From JAJRXG01 sp964640065 (GTDB lineage: Bacteria > Bacteroidota > Bacteroidia > Chitinophagales > Saprospiraceae): a stretch of DNA of 64,000 nucleotides. A program made the translations under genes and the position numbers. This document shows, one piece after another, positions 43,953-54,300 of the stretch. Position 1 is the stretch's first letter; each line of letters begins with the position of its first letter. The stretch spans positions 1 through 64,000 of the forward strand of contig CAZXIE010000001.1 of assembly GCA_964640065.1 (NCBI GenBank), in the 5' to 3' direction. The notes under the pieces are model-generated. The model saw only the letters and a list, made by a program, of their open reading frames with translations. It was not told the DNA's origin and did no database searches.

Positions 43953-44717
43953 ATGAACCTGAATAACCTTTACAGACTGCTCTTTCTAGCAGCTATGGCC
44001 TTAGCACTTGGATCGTGCTCTGATACAGATGAATCAAGTGCATTGAACCTTGATTTTACACTTACATATGATAATGAGCCTTTGGTTTCATTTGATGAAA
44101 GGCAGTATCCTCTTGATTACACGGTCTTCTTTACGAAGTACAGCATGTACATGTCAGATATCACCTTGATTAGTTCGGAGGGTTCTGTGAAGCTGGCGGA
44201 TGTGGCATTTGTGGATCTTCTAAGAGATGCTGTGGATGTATCGTCTGCCACGGCTGGTCAGAGATTATCATTTACGGAAGTGCCTAAAAGATCATATGAT
44301 GGTATCTCCTTTAACATCGGAGTACCCGCTAATGTGAATACAACCTCACCAGTAGATTACGACCCTACTACCCCACTCGGTAATAACAGCGAGTACTGGG
44401 CTGGTTGGGAAAGTTATGTCTTCCACAAGATCGAAGGTCAGATGGATGAAGATGGTGACGGCGTGACAGATACAAGTGTAGCCCTTCATATGGGGTCTAA
44501 TGATGCCTTTAGATCTATCAGAGTGAATGTGCCCATCAACATATCAGAGGATCAAGAAAATCTGAGGATCAACTTCGACATCCTCGATGCTCTATCTATC
44601 CAAGGCTCCTTCTTTGATTTCATGGAGACCAGACAGATACATTCGTTAGAAGTACTACCAAGAACTTTCCCGCTACTAGATAGTACTACAGGAGCTGTAG
44701 AAGTTACTCAGCTGTAA
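43953..44717 (+). CDS. MbnP-like lipoprotein
   Basis: The 254-residue protein has a lipobox ending LALGSC (Cys22). The core matches the MbnP family: FTKYSMYMSDITL, then YWAGWESYVFHKIEG near residue 150, then VALHMGSNDAFRSI. MbnP proteins are copper- or iron-associated periplasmic proteins usually coded beside an MbnH dihaem peroxidase. No such partner is next to it here. Its 3' end overlaps the convergent beta-lactamase-like gene by 14 bases. Confidence 0.85.
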   Translation: MNLNNLYRLLFLAAMALALGSCSDTDESSALNLDFTLTYDNEPLVSFDERQYPLDYTVFFTKYSMYMSDITLISSEGSVKLADVAFVDLLRDAVDVSSATAGQRLSFTEVPKRSYDGISFNIGVPANVNTTSPVDYDPTTPLGNNSEYWAGWESYVFHKIEGQMDEDGDGVTDTSVALHMGSNDAFRSIRVNVPINISEDQENLRINFDILDALSIQGSFFDFMETRQIHSLEVLPRTFPLLDSTTGAVEVTQL

Positions 44718-45960
44718 TCGTAGCGATATAGTCATAGATCACTTGCTGGATCTTAGGACGAATAGAAAGTTGATAGAGCTGTCTATGGTCTCTGCTTGGA
44801 TATACCCGATTAGAAAGAAACACATATACTAGATCATACTCTGGGTCAGCCCATACAAGCGTCCCTGTAAATCCCGTATGCCCAAAACTACTTTGGCTTG
44901 CGCTCTCAGCAGATGAGGAAAGATCGGGGTCGTATGATTCTCTAGGCCGGTCAAAACCAAGTGCTCTTCGATTACCAGGATATGCCTGTTGTGTGAAAGT
45001 CTCGACTGCATGTTGTGGTATGATTTGTTGGCCTTCCCACTGTCCAAGATTGAGGTAGAGCTGAAAGAGTTTAGATAAGCTTTCTGCAGAACCAAAGAGT
45101 CCTGCATTGCATGAGACTCCATCTAACATGGCAGCGGCTTCGTCATGTACCGCGCCATGTACAAGTTGTCTTCTCCAGCTGCTATCGTACTCAGTAGGTA
45201 GTATGCGATCTTTACTGACTCTTGAGAGCGGATGGTAGTATAGCTCATCAGCTCCGATGGGTTGATATATCTCTCGATAGAGATACGTCTCTATGTCTTC
45301 ATCGGTTAAGCGCCTGATGATCTCAGGCATCAAAAGAAAGACTAGTCCTGAATATTCATACTGCTTGACATCTCTCATCTCAGACTTCTTGATGGCCTTT
45401 TTGATTTTTTTGTAGAAGTTCTTTTTGAGATAGATCTTATCAGTAATCTTAATCGAAAACCTCTTACTCGGAGTAGTTCGATAGTACTTCTTCTTAAGCT
45501 TCCCTTCATCATCGACAGTATCCAACCAATAGACGATATAAGGTATGAGTCTCGACTGATGTGCAAGCGCAGCTCTCAGCGTAATATACTTCTTATCACT
45601 CCGATTAATACCAGGAACAAGTTCTGTTATCGGAGCATCAAGATTAAGCTTGCCCTCACCGTATAGTTTCATGAGGATAGGTAATCCCGTACTCACCTTA
45701 GTGATGGATGCGAGATCATAGATGTCATCGATCTGGACGTCTCTTTGTTCGTCATACGTGTGGTGTCCCCAGGAGTTGTGGTAGATGACAGAGTCACGAT
45801 GTCTTACTAATACTTGGGCTCCGGGATAGGCTTGAGAATCCAGTCCTATCTTGATCAGCGAATCAATCTTGATAGACATGTCATAGTATGGATCAGACTG
45901 ACCGTGTAATGAGAGACATATACATCCCCAGATAGCGAAGAGACAATAGAGCCTCATCAT
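44704..45960 (-). CDS. serine hydrolase, class C beta-lactamase family
   Basis: The 418-residue protein has a signal peptide (MMRLYCLFAIWGCICLSLHG). The catalytic SxxK is SITK at 85-88 (DLASITKVS), the YxN position is YSG (about residue 203) and the third motif is HTGFTG near residue 359. This family includes esterases, D-aminopeptidases and peptidoglycan-modifying enzymes, and members are seldom true antibiotic-resistance genes. An insertion around 140-190 is very Lys-rich. It lies next to xth (adjacent bases). Confidence 0.88.
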   Translation of the reverse strand: MMRLYCLFAIWGCICLSLHGQSDPYYDMSIKIDSLIKIGLDSQAYPGAQVLVRHRDSVIYHNSWGHHTYDEQRDVQIDDIYDLASITKVSTGLPILMKLYGEGKLNLDAPITELVPGINRSDKKYITLRAALAHQSRLIPYIVYWLDTVDDEGKLKKKYYRTTPSKRFSIKITDKIYLKKNFYKKIKKAIKKSEMRDVKQYEYSGLVFLLMPEIIRRLTDEDIETYLYREIYQPIGADELYYHPLSRVSKDRILPTEYDSSWRRQLVHGAVHDEAAAMLDGVSCNAGLFGSAESLSKLFQLYLNLGQWEGQQIIPQHAVETFTQQAYPGNRRALGFDRPRESYDPDLSSSAESASQSSFGHTGFTGTLVWADPEYDLVYVFLSNRVYPSRDHRQLYQLSIRPKIQQVIYDYIATITAE

Positions 45961-46722
45961 CTACTTCATCATGAGATGCAAGGGACAATGGTCTGACCCC
46001 ATTATATCGGTGTCGATTTTGACGTCCTTGATGCTATCGACAAGCTTCTTATCTACAAGGAAGTAATCTATCCGCCAGCCTACGTTTTTAGCTCTAGCGC
46101 CAAAGCGTACACTCCAGAAAGTATACTCCACCTTCTCTGGATAAAGTGCCCTATAAGCATCGATGAAGCCCGCCTTCAACAAGCCATCCATACCGTCTAT
46201 CTCCACTTGCGTGTAGCCTGAGGTTTTGTTATAGTTAGGTTTCGGTCGAGCCAAATCTAACGGCCTATGTGCCACATTAAAATCCCCTGTTACGATCACT
46301 GGCTTCTTTTTCCTAAGCTTCTTCAGATAGTAAGCGAATGCCTTATCCCACTCAGCTCGGTAATCCAGTCTCTTTAAACCACTTCCAGAGTTGGGCACAT
46401 AGACATTGACCATCTGGAAGTCTTCGTACTCACAGCAGATCACTCGTCCTTCCTGATCATGTTCTTCCTTGCCGATGCCTCTACTTACTTTAAGAGGTTC
46501 TTCTTTAGACAGAATGGTGACTCCAGAGTATCCCTTTTTTACAGCTTGATGCGCATTGATATGATACCCTTTGATGTCTGCTAAGGCTTCAAGAGTCTGA
46601 TCGTCCTGAGCTTTGGTTTCCTGTAAGCAGTAGATATCTGCTTTTGTTTTTTTGAATTTCTTTACGAAGTCCTTCTTTACTGCTGCTCTTACTCCGTTGA
46701 CATTCCAAGAGGTAATCTTCAT
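45961..46722 (-). CDS. xth: exodeoxyribonuclease III
   Basis: The 253-residue protein is an EEP-fold nuclease of base-excision repair that cuts DNA at abasic sites and degrades 3' ends. Motifs are MKITSWNVNGVRAAV, the catalytic Glu in CLQETKAQ near residue 36, VTGDFNVAHRPLDLARP near residue 145 and the final GSDHCPLHL. It is adjacent to the beta-lactamase-family gene and 1 base from the ChbG-type gene; all three run leftwards. Confidence 0.95.
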   Translation of the reverse strand: MKITSWNVNGVRAAVKKDFVKKFKKTKADIYCLQETKAQDDQTLEALADIKGYHINAHQAVKKGYSGVTILSKEEPLKVSRGIGKEEHDQEGRVICCEYEDFQMVNVYVPNSGSGLKRLDYRAEWDKAFAYYLKKLRKKKPVIVTGDFNVAHRPLDLARPKPNYNKTSGYTQVEIDGMDGLLKAGFIDAYRALYPEKVEYTFWSVRFGARAKNVGWRIDYFLVDKKLVDSIKDVKIDTDIMGSDHCPLHLMMK

Positions 46723-46723
46723 A

Positions 46724-47656
46724 TTAATCTCTTTTTGCTTCCATCAATACTTCTCTGACTTCTCTCCATGACACGATATGTATATCATGCTTTTTAAGTT
46801 GATCTTGGTAGTGATCACTAAGTACGTAATCTAAATCTTTCTGCCGCCATTCTGCTCCAAAGTCTGGATGGTCTATCATCACGCCTTGCATCTCAGCGTC
46901 ATCATATCCAAGATGGACGATGATCTCATTCAAGCCTGGTACGATCTGGTCGAGCATGCTATCATACATACTTCTCCAGTCTGGTACCATCTGGCCCATC
47001 ATGATCAACTTATCAAGAGGATAGTGCACCTCACCAGCCATAGACTCAAGACCCCATGAAGGTGGTATCCTTGGGCCAGGAACCATGATCGGTAGATCGT
47101 ACTCTTTTCCAAGCTTCACATAGATCGCAAATAACTCGGGAGTCGCAAATAAAGTCCCCATATGACTATCGAGATGTGATACGGGGATGCCCGATGCTAA
47201 GGCCTTGTCTATCTGTGCTCTTATCTCTGTTTCAACTTCATCGAGAGAGGCGTTAGTTGCTACATCGATGACCTTGTCATACATGACGCCATCTTCATTA
47301 AGAAGGGAGGATATTTGATCAGATGATGCCACGCCATCCCACTTGTAGTACTTCCATTCGGAGGTAAGTGTCAAGTGCAGCCCCCAACAGTACTCTGGAT
47401 GCTGGCTCGCATACTCAGCTACCTCAGAAAACCATGGGCATGGTACCATGATACTGCTACTAGAGATGCCACCTTTTTCAAAAGCTTCGAAAGAAGCAGA
47501 GTTAACAGAGTGAGTAACACCAAGGTCATCTGCATGCATGATTAGAAGCTTTGCATCTGGTGCATATCCTAACCGTTGTGCGATGTTTTGAGCATGACCA
47601 GTAGTAATTGATAAGGTCAACCCCAGCAAAATCAAAGTCTTAATGGTCTTATACAT
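46724..47656 (-). CDS. YdjC/ChbG-family carbohydrate deacetylase
   Basis: The 310-residue protein has a signal peptide ending TGHAQ. Hallmarks are IMHADDLGVTHSVN near residue 40 with the metal-binding His and Asp residues, GLHLTLTSEW, and HLDSHMGTL near residue 160. YdjC/ChbG proteins deacetylate sugars such as chitobiose. Being secreted, it could act on environmental chitin fragments. The downstream xth gene begins one base later, but the two are not functionally linked in an obvious way. Confidence 0.88.
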   Translation of the reverse strand: MYKTIKTLILLGLTLSITTGHAQNIAQRLGYAPDAKLLIMHADDLGVTHSVNSASFEAFEKGGISSSSIMVPCPWFSEVAEYASQHPEYCWGLHLTLTSEWKYYKWDGVASSDQISSLLNEDGVMYDKVIDVATNASLDEVETEIRAQIDKALASGIPVSHLDSHMGTLFATPELFAIYVKLGKEYDLPIMVPGPRIPPSWGLESMAGEVHYPLDKLIMMGQMVPDWRSMYDSMLDQIVPGLNEIIVHLGYDDAEMQGVMIDHPDFGAEWRQKDLDYVLSDHYQDQLKKHDIHIVSWREVREVLMEAKRD

Positions 47657-47744
47657 AGCTTAAAAGAGCGTTAATCTTAATTAATATGAGTACAAAATAG
47701 TTAATGTGATTTTAAGAAAGCAGCATTACGTTGTGGTATGATGT

Positions 47745-47767
47745 ATCATTGGATCATCACCAATGAT
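47745..47767 (+). promoter_or_regulatory. hairpin just before the 47776 start codon
   Basis: ATCATTGG (47745-47752) pairs perfectly with CCAATGAT (47760-47767) around a 7-base loop, ending 8 bases before the ATG at 47776. It could affect ribosome access. Confidence 0.35.
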
Positions 47768-47775
47768 CATCGATT

Positions 47776-48318
47776 ATGAAAGTTCTCACAGTTGCTTTAC
47801 TCGCCCTCATCACTTTCTCTTCATGTGGAAAGAATCTCAAATACTTTACAGAAGATCTTTACGACGAATATCGATGGTCAGATCAAGAACTAAAATCCAT
47901 CCAGTTCTATGTGTCACAAGACATCGTTCTTTATCGAGGCGATAATGATGATGGCACTCGTATACGCGATGGAAAGATCGTAGTAGAAAGCGATAGAAAA
48001 GTCGAAGAAGTCATCATCAAGAGTGGTACTCCTGGTGTCTTTGTGATGTCTCCAAAAGAAGACCGATTTGCCATCTCTTTTGCTACTGGTAATGACGAAT
48101 TTCTAATGTTTGGCCCTAATGCTAAAGCCAGTGGAAGATTTGTACTCTTAGCTAAAGAATGGAATAGACGTAGTGGTGAAATTTCATATGGAGGAGAGAC
48201 TTGGAGGACTAGTTCCGAGAGTGCCTATGCTGCTCTTATGGTGGATATCAAGCGTGCTGGCAAGACAAAGTATCAGACTGAAAAGGCGGATGGAAGACGG
48301 GTTAGGAGCAGAGGTTAG
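47776..48318 (+). CDS. putative lipoprotein of unknown function
   Basis: This 180-residue protein has a lipobox ending TFSSC with Cys17, then KNLKYFTEDLYDEYRWSD. The middle is beta-rich with IKSGTPGVFVMSPKEDRFAISF and GNDEFLMFGPN, and the C-terminus ends in a basic GRRVRSRG tail. The layout recurs in Bacteroidota lipoproteins that I cannot name. It is convergent with the TerB-like pair (two bases between stops), and a hairpin lies just before its start. Confidence 0.72.
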   Translation: MKVLTVALLALITFSSCGKNLKYFTEDLYDEYRWSDQELKSIQFYVSQDIVLYRGDNDDGTRIRDGKIVVESDRKVEEVIIKSGTPGVFVMSPKEDRFAISFATGNDEFLMFGPNAKASGRFVLLAKEWNRRSGEISYGGETWRTSSESAYAALMVDIKRAGKTKYQTEKADGRRVRSRG

Positions 48319-48320
48319 GA

Positions 48321-48743
48321 CTAATTAAGGTACGCCTTGATCTTTCCAAGAAGCTCATCAGGTGGAACGGCTTTATCGACGTGATTTTTAAGCACTGAGA
48401 TGAGGTCCTTGATCATATCAGGTCTAAAGCCAAGCTTCATCCCAAAGTGAAGTACCATCTCTTCTTCTTCTGATTTGATCTCACCATCGGCTTTCATGAA
48501 GAACAAGAGATAATACAAGATGACGACGCGATCTTTTTCTTCGATAGGTGGCTTGAGATGATATTGATTTTTATTGATTTTGATCTCCTGAAGATCTTCA
48601 TCATTGAGACCTAATTGATCGCCCACGTGCATGATATATCCGAGTTCTTTGAGATTCTCTTCCTTATCAGAGTCCATCAACTTGAACAGCAGAGCGACTA
48701 TAGCCCTTTTGGATTGATCTGATGTCTCTGTAGAATCTAACAT
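48321..48743 (-). CDS. TerB-like protein, copy 2
   Basis: The 140-residue soluble helical protein has the TerB/DjlA-N-type fold pattern: KRAIVALLFKLMDSDKEEN near the start, ILYYLLFFMKADGEIKSEEE in the middle and GMKLGFRPDMIKDLI in the last third. TerB domains bind metal and sit in stress and phage-defence loci, but no such partners are nearby. It is a tandem paralogue of the gene at 48787, with the same length and closely matching motifs. The gap between them is 43 bases. Confidence 0.72.
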   Translation of the reverse strand: MLDSTETSDQSKRAIVALLFKLMDSDKEENLKELGYIMHVGDQLGLNDEDLQEIKINKNQYHLKPPIEEKDRVVILYYLLFFMKADGEIKSEEEEMVLHFGMKLGFRPDMIKDLISVLKNHVDKAVPPDELLGKIKAYLN

Positions 48744-48786
48744 GGGAGTAAAGAACTGTGGTAAGGTGACGAAGTTGGTATTAAGA

Positions 48787-49209
48787 CTAGTTAAGGTAAG
48801 TCTTTATTTTACCAAATAGCTCATCAGCAGGCACAGCGCTAGTCAAGTGCTGCTTCAATACTTGGATCAGATCGTGGATCATATCAGGTCTAAAGCCAAG
48901 CTTCATCCCAAAGCGCGCTATGAACTGCTCTTCCTCAGGCTTTGCTACACCATCAGCCTTCATCAAAAAGAGTAAGTAGTAGAGTACTTTAATTCTATCT
49001 GCTTCTTCTGAAGGAGGTATGAGTTCATACTCATCCATCTTAAAACTCACCTCTTTTAGATCATCATCTGTGAGACCTAATCGGTCACTGATGTGCATGA
49101 TGTACATTAATTCCTTAGGATCCTCATCATTGTCTACACCCATCAATTTGAAGAGAAGAGCGAGGATCGACTTTTTCGATTCAACAGAAGTTTGTGTGGA
49201 GTCTAACAT
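48787..49209 (-). CDS. TerB-like protein, copy 1
   Basis: This is a 140-residue paralogue of the neighbouring gene. It shares MLDSTxTS at the start, ALLFKLM, IMHISDRLGLTDDDL, VLYYLLFLMKADG, and the ending DELFGKIKTYLN. The two copies differ mostly at surface positions, which suggests an old duplication with retained function. It is the upstream copy and may be the one with the promoter; the region before it (49210-49279) has no exact -7 box. Function is unknown. Confidence 0.72.
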   Translation of the reverse strand: MLDSTQTSVESKKSILALLFKLMGVDNDEDPKELMYIMHISDRLGLTDDDLKEVSFKMDEYELIPPSEEADRIKVLYYLLFLMKADGVAKPEEEQFIARFGMKLGFRPDMIHDLIQVLKQHLTSAVPADELFGKIKTYLN

Positions 49210-49279
49210 ATGCAGAAGTATATTAGACCAAATAGAACCAAGTTTATGCCATAAACTCTAAAAGTGTAAAGGACAAGAC

Positions 49280-50179
49280 TTAACCCAACTCACCTTTTTT
49301 ATCAAGTTCTGCTGCATATTCTAAGCCTTCTTGCCACCAAGCTTTCATCTGCTCTGGTATAAATAAAAATGAATGCTCAGTGAGAACCCTAGGGGTGAAA
49401 ATGAAATTTACGTGGACAGAGTTATCGTAGACACTTTGAAGGTGTCCGATGTAAAGGTCATTTCGAGATATCCTCTTGTGCATAAAATCCATGGCATTGA
49501 GCAGGACGTCGAAAGCATTATTAGTAGTTGATTTATTAGGCATGCTATATCGTGGATTGAGCACGATCACATCTACTTCGGTAGCTCCAGCATTGATAGC
49601 TTCTTCGATAGGCATCAAGCTGCCAAATCCTCCATCTGCATATTCGTATCCATCTTTTTTCACGATGCCCATGAAGGGCACGAAACTAGTAGATGTCCAC
49701 ATCCACTCAGTGAAGTCTTCATAATTATAATCTAGAGCATATTTATACTCTACAATATTGAGAGATAGGTTAGAAACTGATACGAGTACTTTCTTCTGGC
49801 TTTGTCTGAGTCTTTCGAAGTCCTCACGACTAAAAGATTTCCTGATGGTCTTCAGAAGGTTTTTATGCTCGCCGAAGGTCTTCTTACCCTTCAAAAACAT
49901 CTGGATGATATTGCGATGATTGATCTTGGTGAAGACACCGCTTTCGCCTTTTTTGATCACAAAAGGACTCACATTATAGATGTCCTTTTGTCGGACACTA
50001 GTATAGATTTTTCTTATGTTATCGATATTACCGATAGCCATATGAGGTATAAGCAGACTTCCTGTGCTGCAGCCGGCGAAGATGTCATACTCTCTCTTTT
50101 TTACTTCTAAAAGATACTCAGCGACACCTCCTCCAAAAGCTCCTTTACTCCCCCCACCGCCTATGACTAGTGCTCTCAT
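49280..50179 (-). CDS. patatin-like phospholipase
   Basis: The 299-residue protein has the oxyanion loop GGGGSKGAFGGG at the start, the nucleophile Ser38 in GCSTGSL (GxSxG) and the catalytic Asp in ADGGFGSL near residue 185. Patatin-like enzymes hydrolyse lipids, using a Ser-Asp dyad. No signal peptide is seen, so it is cytoplasmic or acts on the inner membrane. The alr gene lies 39 bases upstream on the same strand. Confidence 0.9.
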   Translation of the reverse strand: MRALVIGGGGSKGAFGGGVAEYLLEVKKREYDIFAGCSTGSLLIPHMAIGNIDNIRKIYTSVRQKDIYNVSPFVIKKGESGVFTKINHRNIIQMFLKGKKTFGEHKNLLKTIRKSFSREDFERLRQSQKKVLVSVSNLSLNIVEYKYALDYNYEDFTEWMWTSTSFVPFMGIVKKDGYEYADGGFGSLMPIEEAINAGATEVDVIVLNPRYSMPNKSTTNNAFDVLLNAMDFMHKRISRNDLYIGHLQSVYDNSVHVNFIFTPRVLTEHSFLFIPEQMKAWWQEGLEYAAELDKKGELG

Positions 50180-50218
50180 ATTCCTTTATACCTGTTCAAC
50201 CAAAAAGACACAGTGCCT

Positions 50219-51373
50219 CTAAGATAGAGTATCTGCTTTGTTATAATATATACGCGGCACTCTCGTGTTGATATTCGTCAGTATTTCATAAGGTATGGTC
50301 CCTGCCCAAGTAGCTAATTCTTCCACTGTGATCGACTGATGTCCTTGTTGTCCAAGAAGTACAACCTCATCACCATTATAAGCAGTGCCATCTCCTATGT
50401 TGATCATAGTCTGATCCATGCAGATGTGTCCTACCTGGTCATATGCCTCTCCTCTGATGAGGACCTTCGCCTTATTGCTCATCGCTCTGAAGTAGCCATC
50501 GCCATATCCTACTGGTAAGGTGACTACTCTTGTTTCTTTGTCACTTTGCCAAGTACTTCCGTAACTCACTGGATGTCCTGGCTTCACCACTTTGAAGTAC
50601 ACAACTCTTGTCGTCCAAGAAAGTGCAGGATGTACCTTGATCAATGATGTAAGATGCTCAGAAGGATATATTCCATAAAGTAGTAGTCCTACCCTCACCA
50701 TATCTGTTATGCTATCCTCTACTTGTAGAAATCCCCCACTATTGGCGATATGTATCATCGGTCTTTCGCTTCGATCTTTATAATGCAGCAAGACTTCACT
50801 AAATCTATCGATCTGAAGACGAGTATAAGACTGATCTACCTCATCAGCGTTAGCTAGATGGGTATAGATACCTTCTATCTGAGTATGGATACAGCCATCC
50901 GCTGCTTCTAGCATACTCATGGCACTGTAATAGTGTATGCCGATGCGCTCCATGCCTGTGTCCACCTTGAGATGTGCTATGGCCTTTTTCCCCATGGACT
51001 TTGCCGCAGCTTCGATCTGCGCAAGCTTAGATATAGAAGAAGCCGTGATCGTAAGTCTGTGCTCTATAAATGCCGGAATCTGATCTCCGATGATACCTCC
51101 AAGTACTAAGATGGGAGTCGTGACTCCTGCTTCTCTAAGCATGATGCCTTCTTCGAGATAGGCAACTCCTAAGTAATCTACTCCTTGTATCTCAAGGTGC
51201 TGAGCGATCTTGACCAAGCCGTGTCCGTATGCATTGGCCTTGAGGATGTACATGACCTTTGTATCACCAGCGCGAGCCTTTATGGCTTGATGATTAGCCG
51301 TAATCACATCGAGATCTACTGTTACTTGCGTTGGGCGGAGTATGGTCTGTGATATCGTATCTTCTAGGATCAT
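50219..51373 (-). CDS. alr: alanine racemase
   Basis: Alr interconverts L- and D-alanine for cell-wall synthesis. The 384-residue PLP enzyme has the Schiff-base Lys45 in YILKANAYGHG and the catalytic Tyr in VSYGSTW near residue 274, with MDQTMINIG near residue 320. It is a stand-alone racemase, whereas many Bacteroidota carry a MurF-Alr fusion. It sits 3 bases downstream of the M36 peptidase gene and 39 bases upstream of the patatin gene, all leftward. Confidence 0.94.
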   Translation of the reverse strand: MILEDTISQTILRPTQVTVDLDVITANHQAIKARAGDTKVMYILKANAYGHGLVKIAQHLEIQGVDYLGVAYLEEGIMLREAGVTTPILVLGGIIGDQIPAFIEHRLTITASSISKLAQIEAAAKSMGKKAIAHLKVDTGMERIGIHYYSAMSMLEAADGCIHTQIEGIYTHLANADEVDQSYTRLQIDRFSEVLLHYKDRSERPMIHIANSGGFLQVEDSITDMVRVGLLLYGIYPSEHLTSLIKVHPALSWTTRVVYFKVVKPGHPVSYGSTWQSDKETRVVTLPVGYGDGYFRAMSNKAKVLIRGEAYDQVGHICMDQTMINIGDGTAYNGDEVVLLGQQGHQSITVEELATWAGTIPYEILTNINTRVPRIYYNKADTLS

Positions 51374-51376
51374 CGA

Positions 51377-54300
51377 TCACTCTTCTATGAGGACAAATGT
51401 ATCAGAATATCGGACTCTTCGATCAAGTACTTCAACTACATACAGACCCGGAGGTAATGTCGATACATCTATGTCAGTTGTATGAAGGCCTGCAGGCATA
51501 TCCACGCGACGAGCTAATACCTGCCGCCCATCACTGCTATATATCTGGAGACTTCCTTCCAACCTCTGATCGAGATTTAGAGATAGACGAATTCTATCTG
51601 AAGCGGGGTTAGGCGTTATCTCAACCAAGCCACTTTGGTCTGTAAAAGTCTCTTCGATGTTATCTATGGTTCTATCAGATTTGATCAGTGATGACCCTAT
51701 GTCAGCAGCGATCATCTGATCACCTGATATGAGCGAAGCTTGTCCGATTATTTCTTTTCTTTCGAAATGTTCAAACTCATGTATCTGCCATGCAAACACT
51801 CCTAGCGTGTCTATAAAGCGACCTGATATATAGTTGAATCTAAGTCTGATATCTTCTCCGATATAAGTGGATAAGTCGATCACTGATGTCTGTCTTCCTT
51901 CCACTCCCGTAAATGCTTCTCTTTCGTTTCTGTAGAAGTAATCCGGTATCGGACAGTTAGTAAAACAGTCAGAGATGACATCTGTAGGCGGGTTGATTAA
52001 AAATTCTTCAGCCGTCAACTGAACCCAATTACTTCCTCCATCTCTTGATATCTCTACCACTCCTCCGTCTATCCCCAAGTCAGCATTGTATGTATGATCA
52101 AAGAGAAAAATATTGGCTTCACTAGTCACTCTAATCGGCTCCTCTATCTCAGCAAATGAATTACCTCCAATCAAATCTTTACCTACGATGAGACTTATCT
52201 GAGTGGTACTATCTTCTAATGAGACTAGTTCCCAGCCGGGAAGTCTCTCCTCATTGGAGAAGGTGATGAATGGGTCTTCTCCTTGTAGATCATCATAATA
52301 CTCTGAGGTAGCGGGACTAAGATTGGTAGTAGCTAGTTGATATGACACAGATAGTTCTGTTCCAACAGGAAAATCATTGATACTAAATATGATCTCATCC
52401 CCTCGGACGCTCCATTGTACATCTGACATGATATTAATGACGGTAGTACCTTCTGGGATCTTGTCAACTAATGAAACATTTGCGAAAGCGGTATCATAAT
52501 TACTTGCTAATAGAGCAACCTCGATCACATCACCTACTTCGAAAAGCTCAGTCATCGTTTTCTCGACAGCCACTTCGCCACTACATGAGAGAGGTACTTC
52601 AAAGCCATCGACATTATCATACCTGATGATCCGATCGCCACTAAATGCATCGGCACCAAGTCCTCGGCGGGCAAATACCTCCCAGATCATACACTTATTC
52701 TCACCCAAAAAGTTGAGTTCATCGGCTTCCAATATGGCATCTCTCGCCTCTGTCAAAGTAGGATCGCATACTTGAAGCTTCATGCCATCCATCACAAGCT
52801 GTATAGCGATGGCATTGCCAGAAGTTGGATCTACCCATGACGGGTCATAGCCATTTACTTCTATGAACTTCCAGTACATATCCCAGAGTACTGTCGCCCA
52901 TATCTCGCCTACATCGTGAGGTCGTGTTGTATACCTGATATGACTATGGACTTGTGGATTAACATCCATATCAGTACTGTACGGATATCTTCTTATACCA
53001 GTGGCAGTCCTTGGTTCGCCACGAAGAAAAGTGGCTACGCCCCTTGGCAATTCTGGCTCATCAGACTCCATCTGCGTAAGGACCAATCCAAAAAAGTCAC
53101 TCCATCCTTCGCCCATCTGCTCATCACTCTCTAGGCATCCTGTCGTAGATGGCCCACCTACGAGACGCATCGATATGCCATGAGCATATTCATGCACGAC
53201 TATACCGTTATCGAGTGAAGAAGATAGCTCTTTGGTCTTGCCAAATTCTACTTGTACGCCAGTCTCAAGATTGGCTTTGATTAGCTCACAGTCCTCACGT
53301 GATAAGAAAAGTGATGGTATCGTTACGTCTTCGGCATTTAACCCTGCAGCCATCGTGACTAGTTGAGCATTCTGAAGATTATTGCAAATGATACATGCGA
53401 CAGCGCCGGCCTCCTGTGCTTGATATACCTTGAAGCTAAAGTTGCACAACCCGCGATCTACAAGAGCTATGTTACCATCAAGTTCATCCAGATTTAAGAT
53501 TTCATCGCAGCCATCTCGCACGGCACCTCGGTTATCTAATATATAGACAACATCTCCAACAACTTCTTCCTTTACAAGCGGTCCGAATCCAGCAGCACCT
53601 GTCCTATAGACACCTGCTATCGCCTCCGGTAGAAAGACACTCAGATCAGTACCCGTCTTCCACTTAAACATCTGCATCCGGCCCGGAACCCCGTCACGAG
53701 GAGTAGAGAAGCTAGCATTGTTGACACTAGATCCGTCTAAGCTCTCAGACAGCACCGCATCAGTTTCACGACCACCCTTGCCATAGTTATTCTCCTGAAA
53801 GTTGCCCGCCACTTCCGTAAATCCAAACCGATATGACCAGTCATGTACGTAGTTATTCCAGTAGAATAGATTTGTTAGATCTGCACCTAAGTTCTCTTCA
53901 GGATCAGCTGACAAATCAAGTGAGAAGTCAAATAACAGATTAGACCCACCACTAGGTCCAAGTGGGTCCGGCTCGTCTGTATTCATCGTATCCTGATAAG
54001 AGCTCGTATTATTACCACGAAGGGTTAGATGCTCTGGGCCTACTCTCCCATCAGTATCATGCCATCCAAATGGTGATGCTATCTCATCCGCTGGCTCGGT
54101 TACAACGGTTCTACCTCCTTGAGCCGGTGACTCAAGGGGCGGGGCAAAAACTCTATATAAAGAACCATCTTGAGGTGTATCGGCATTTGTTGGCTGGTCT
54201 TCGACATATGTCTGTTCTTGATGCGATTGATGATCATGACTATCGCGTGAGCCAACTAATGATCTATCAGCATCCCACTGACAGTAGAGTGTTTGATTAA

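Noticed and set aside
44704..45960. Antibiotic-resistance beta-lactamase
   Set aside because: The SITK, YSG and HTG motifs only show the serine hydrolase family; most members are esterases or peptidases, and there is no resistance context.
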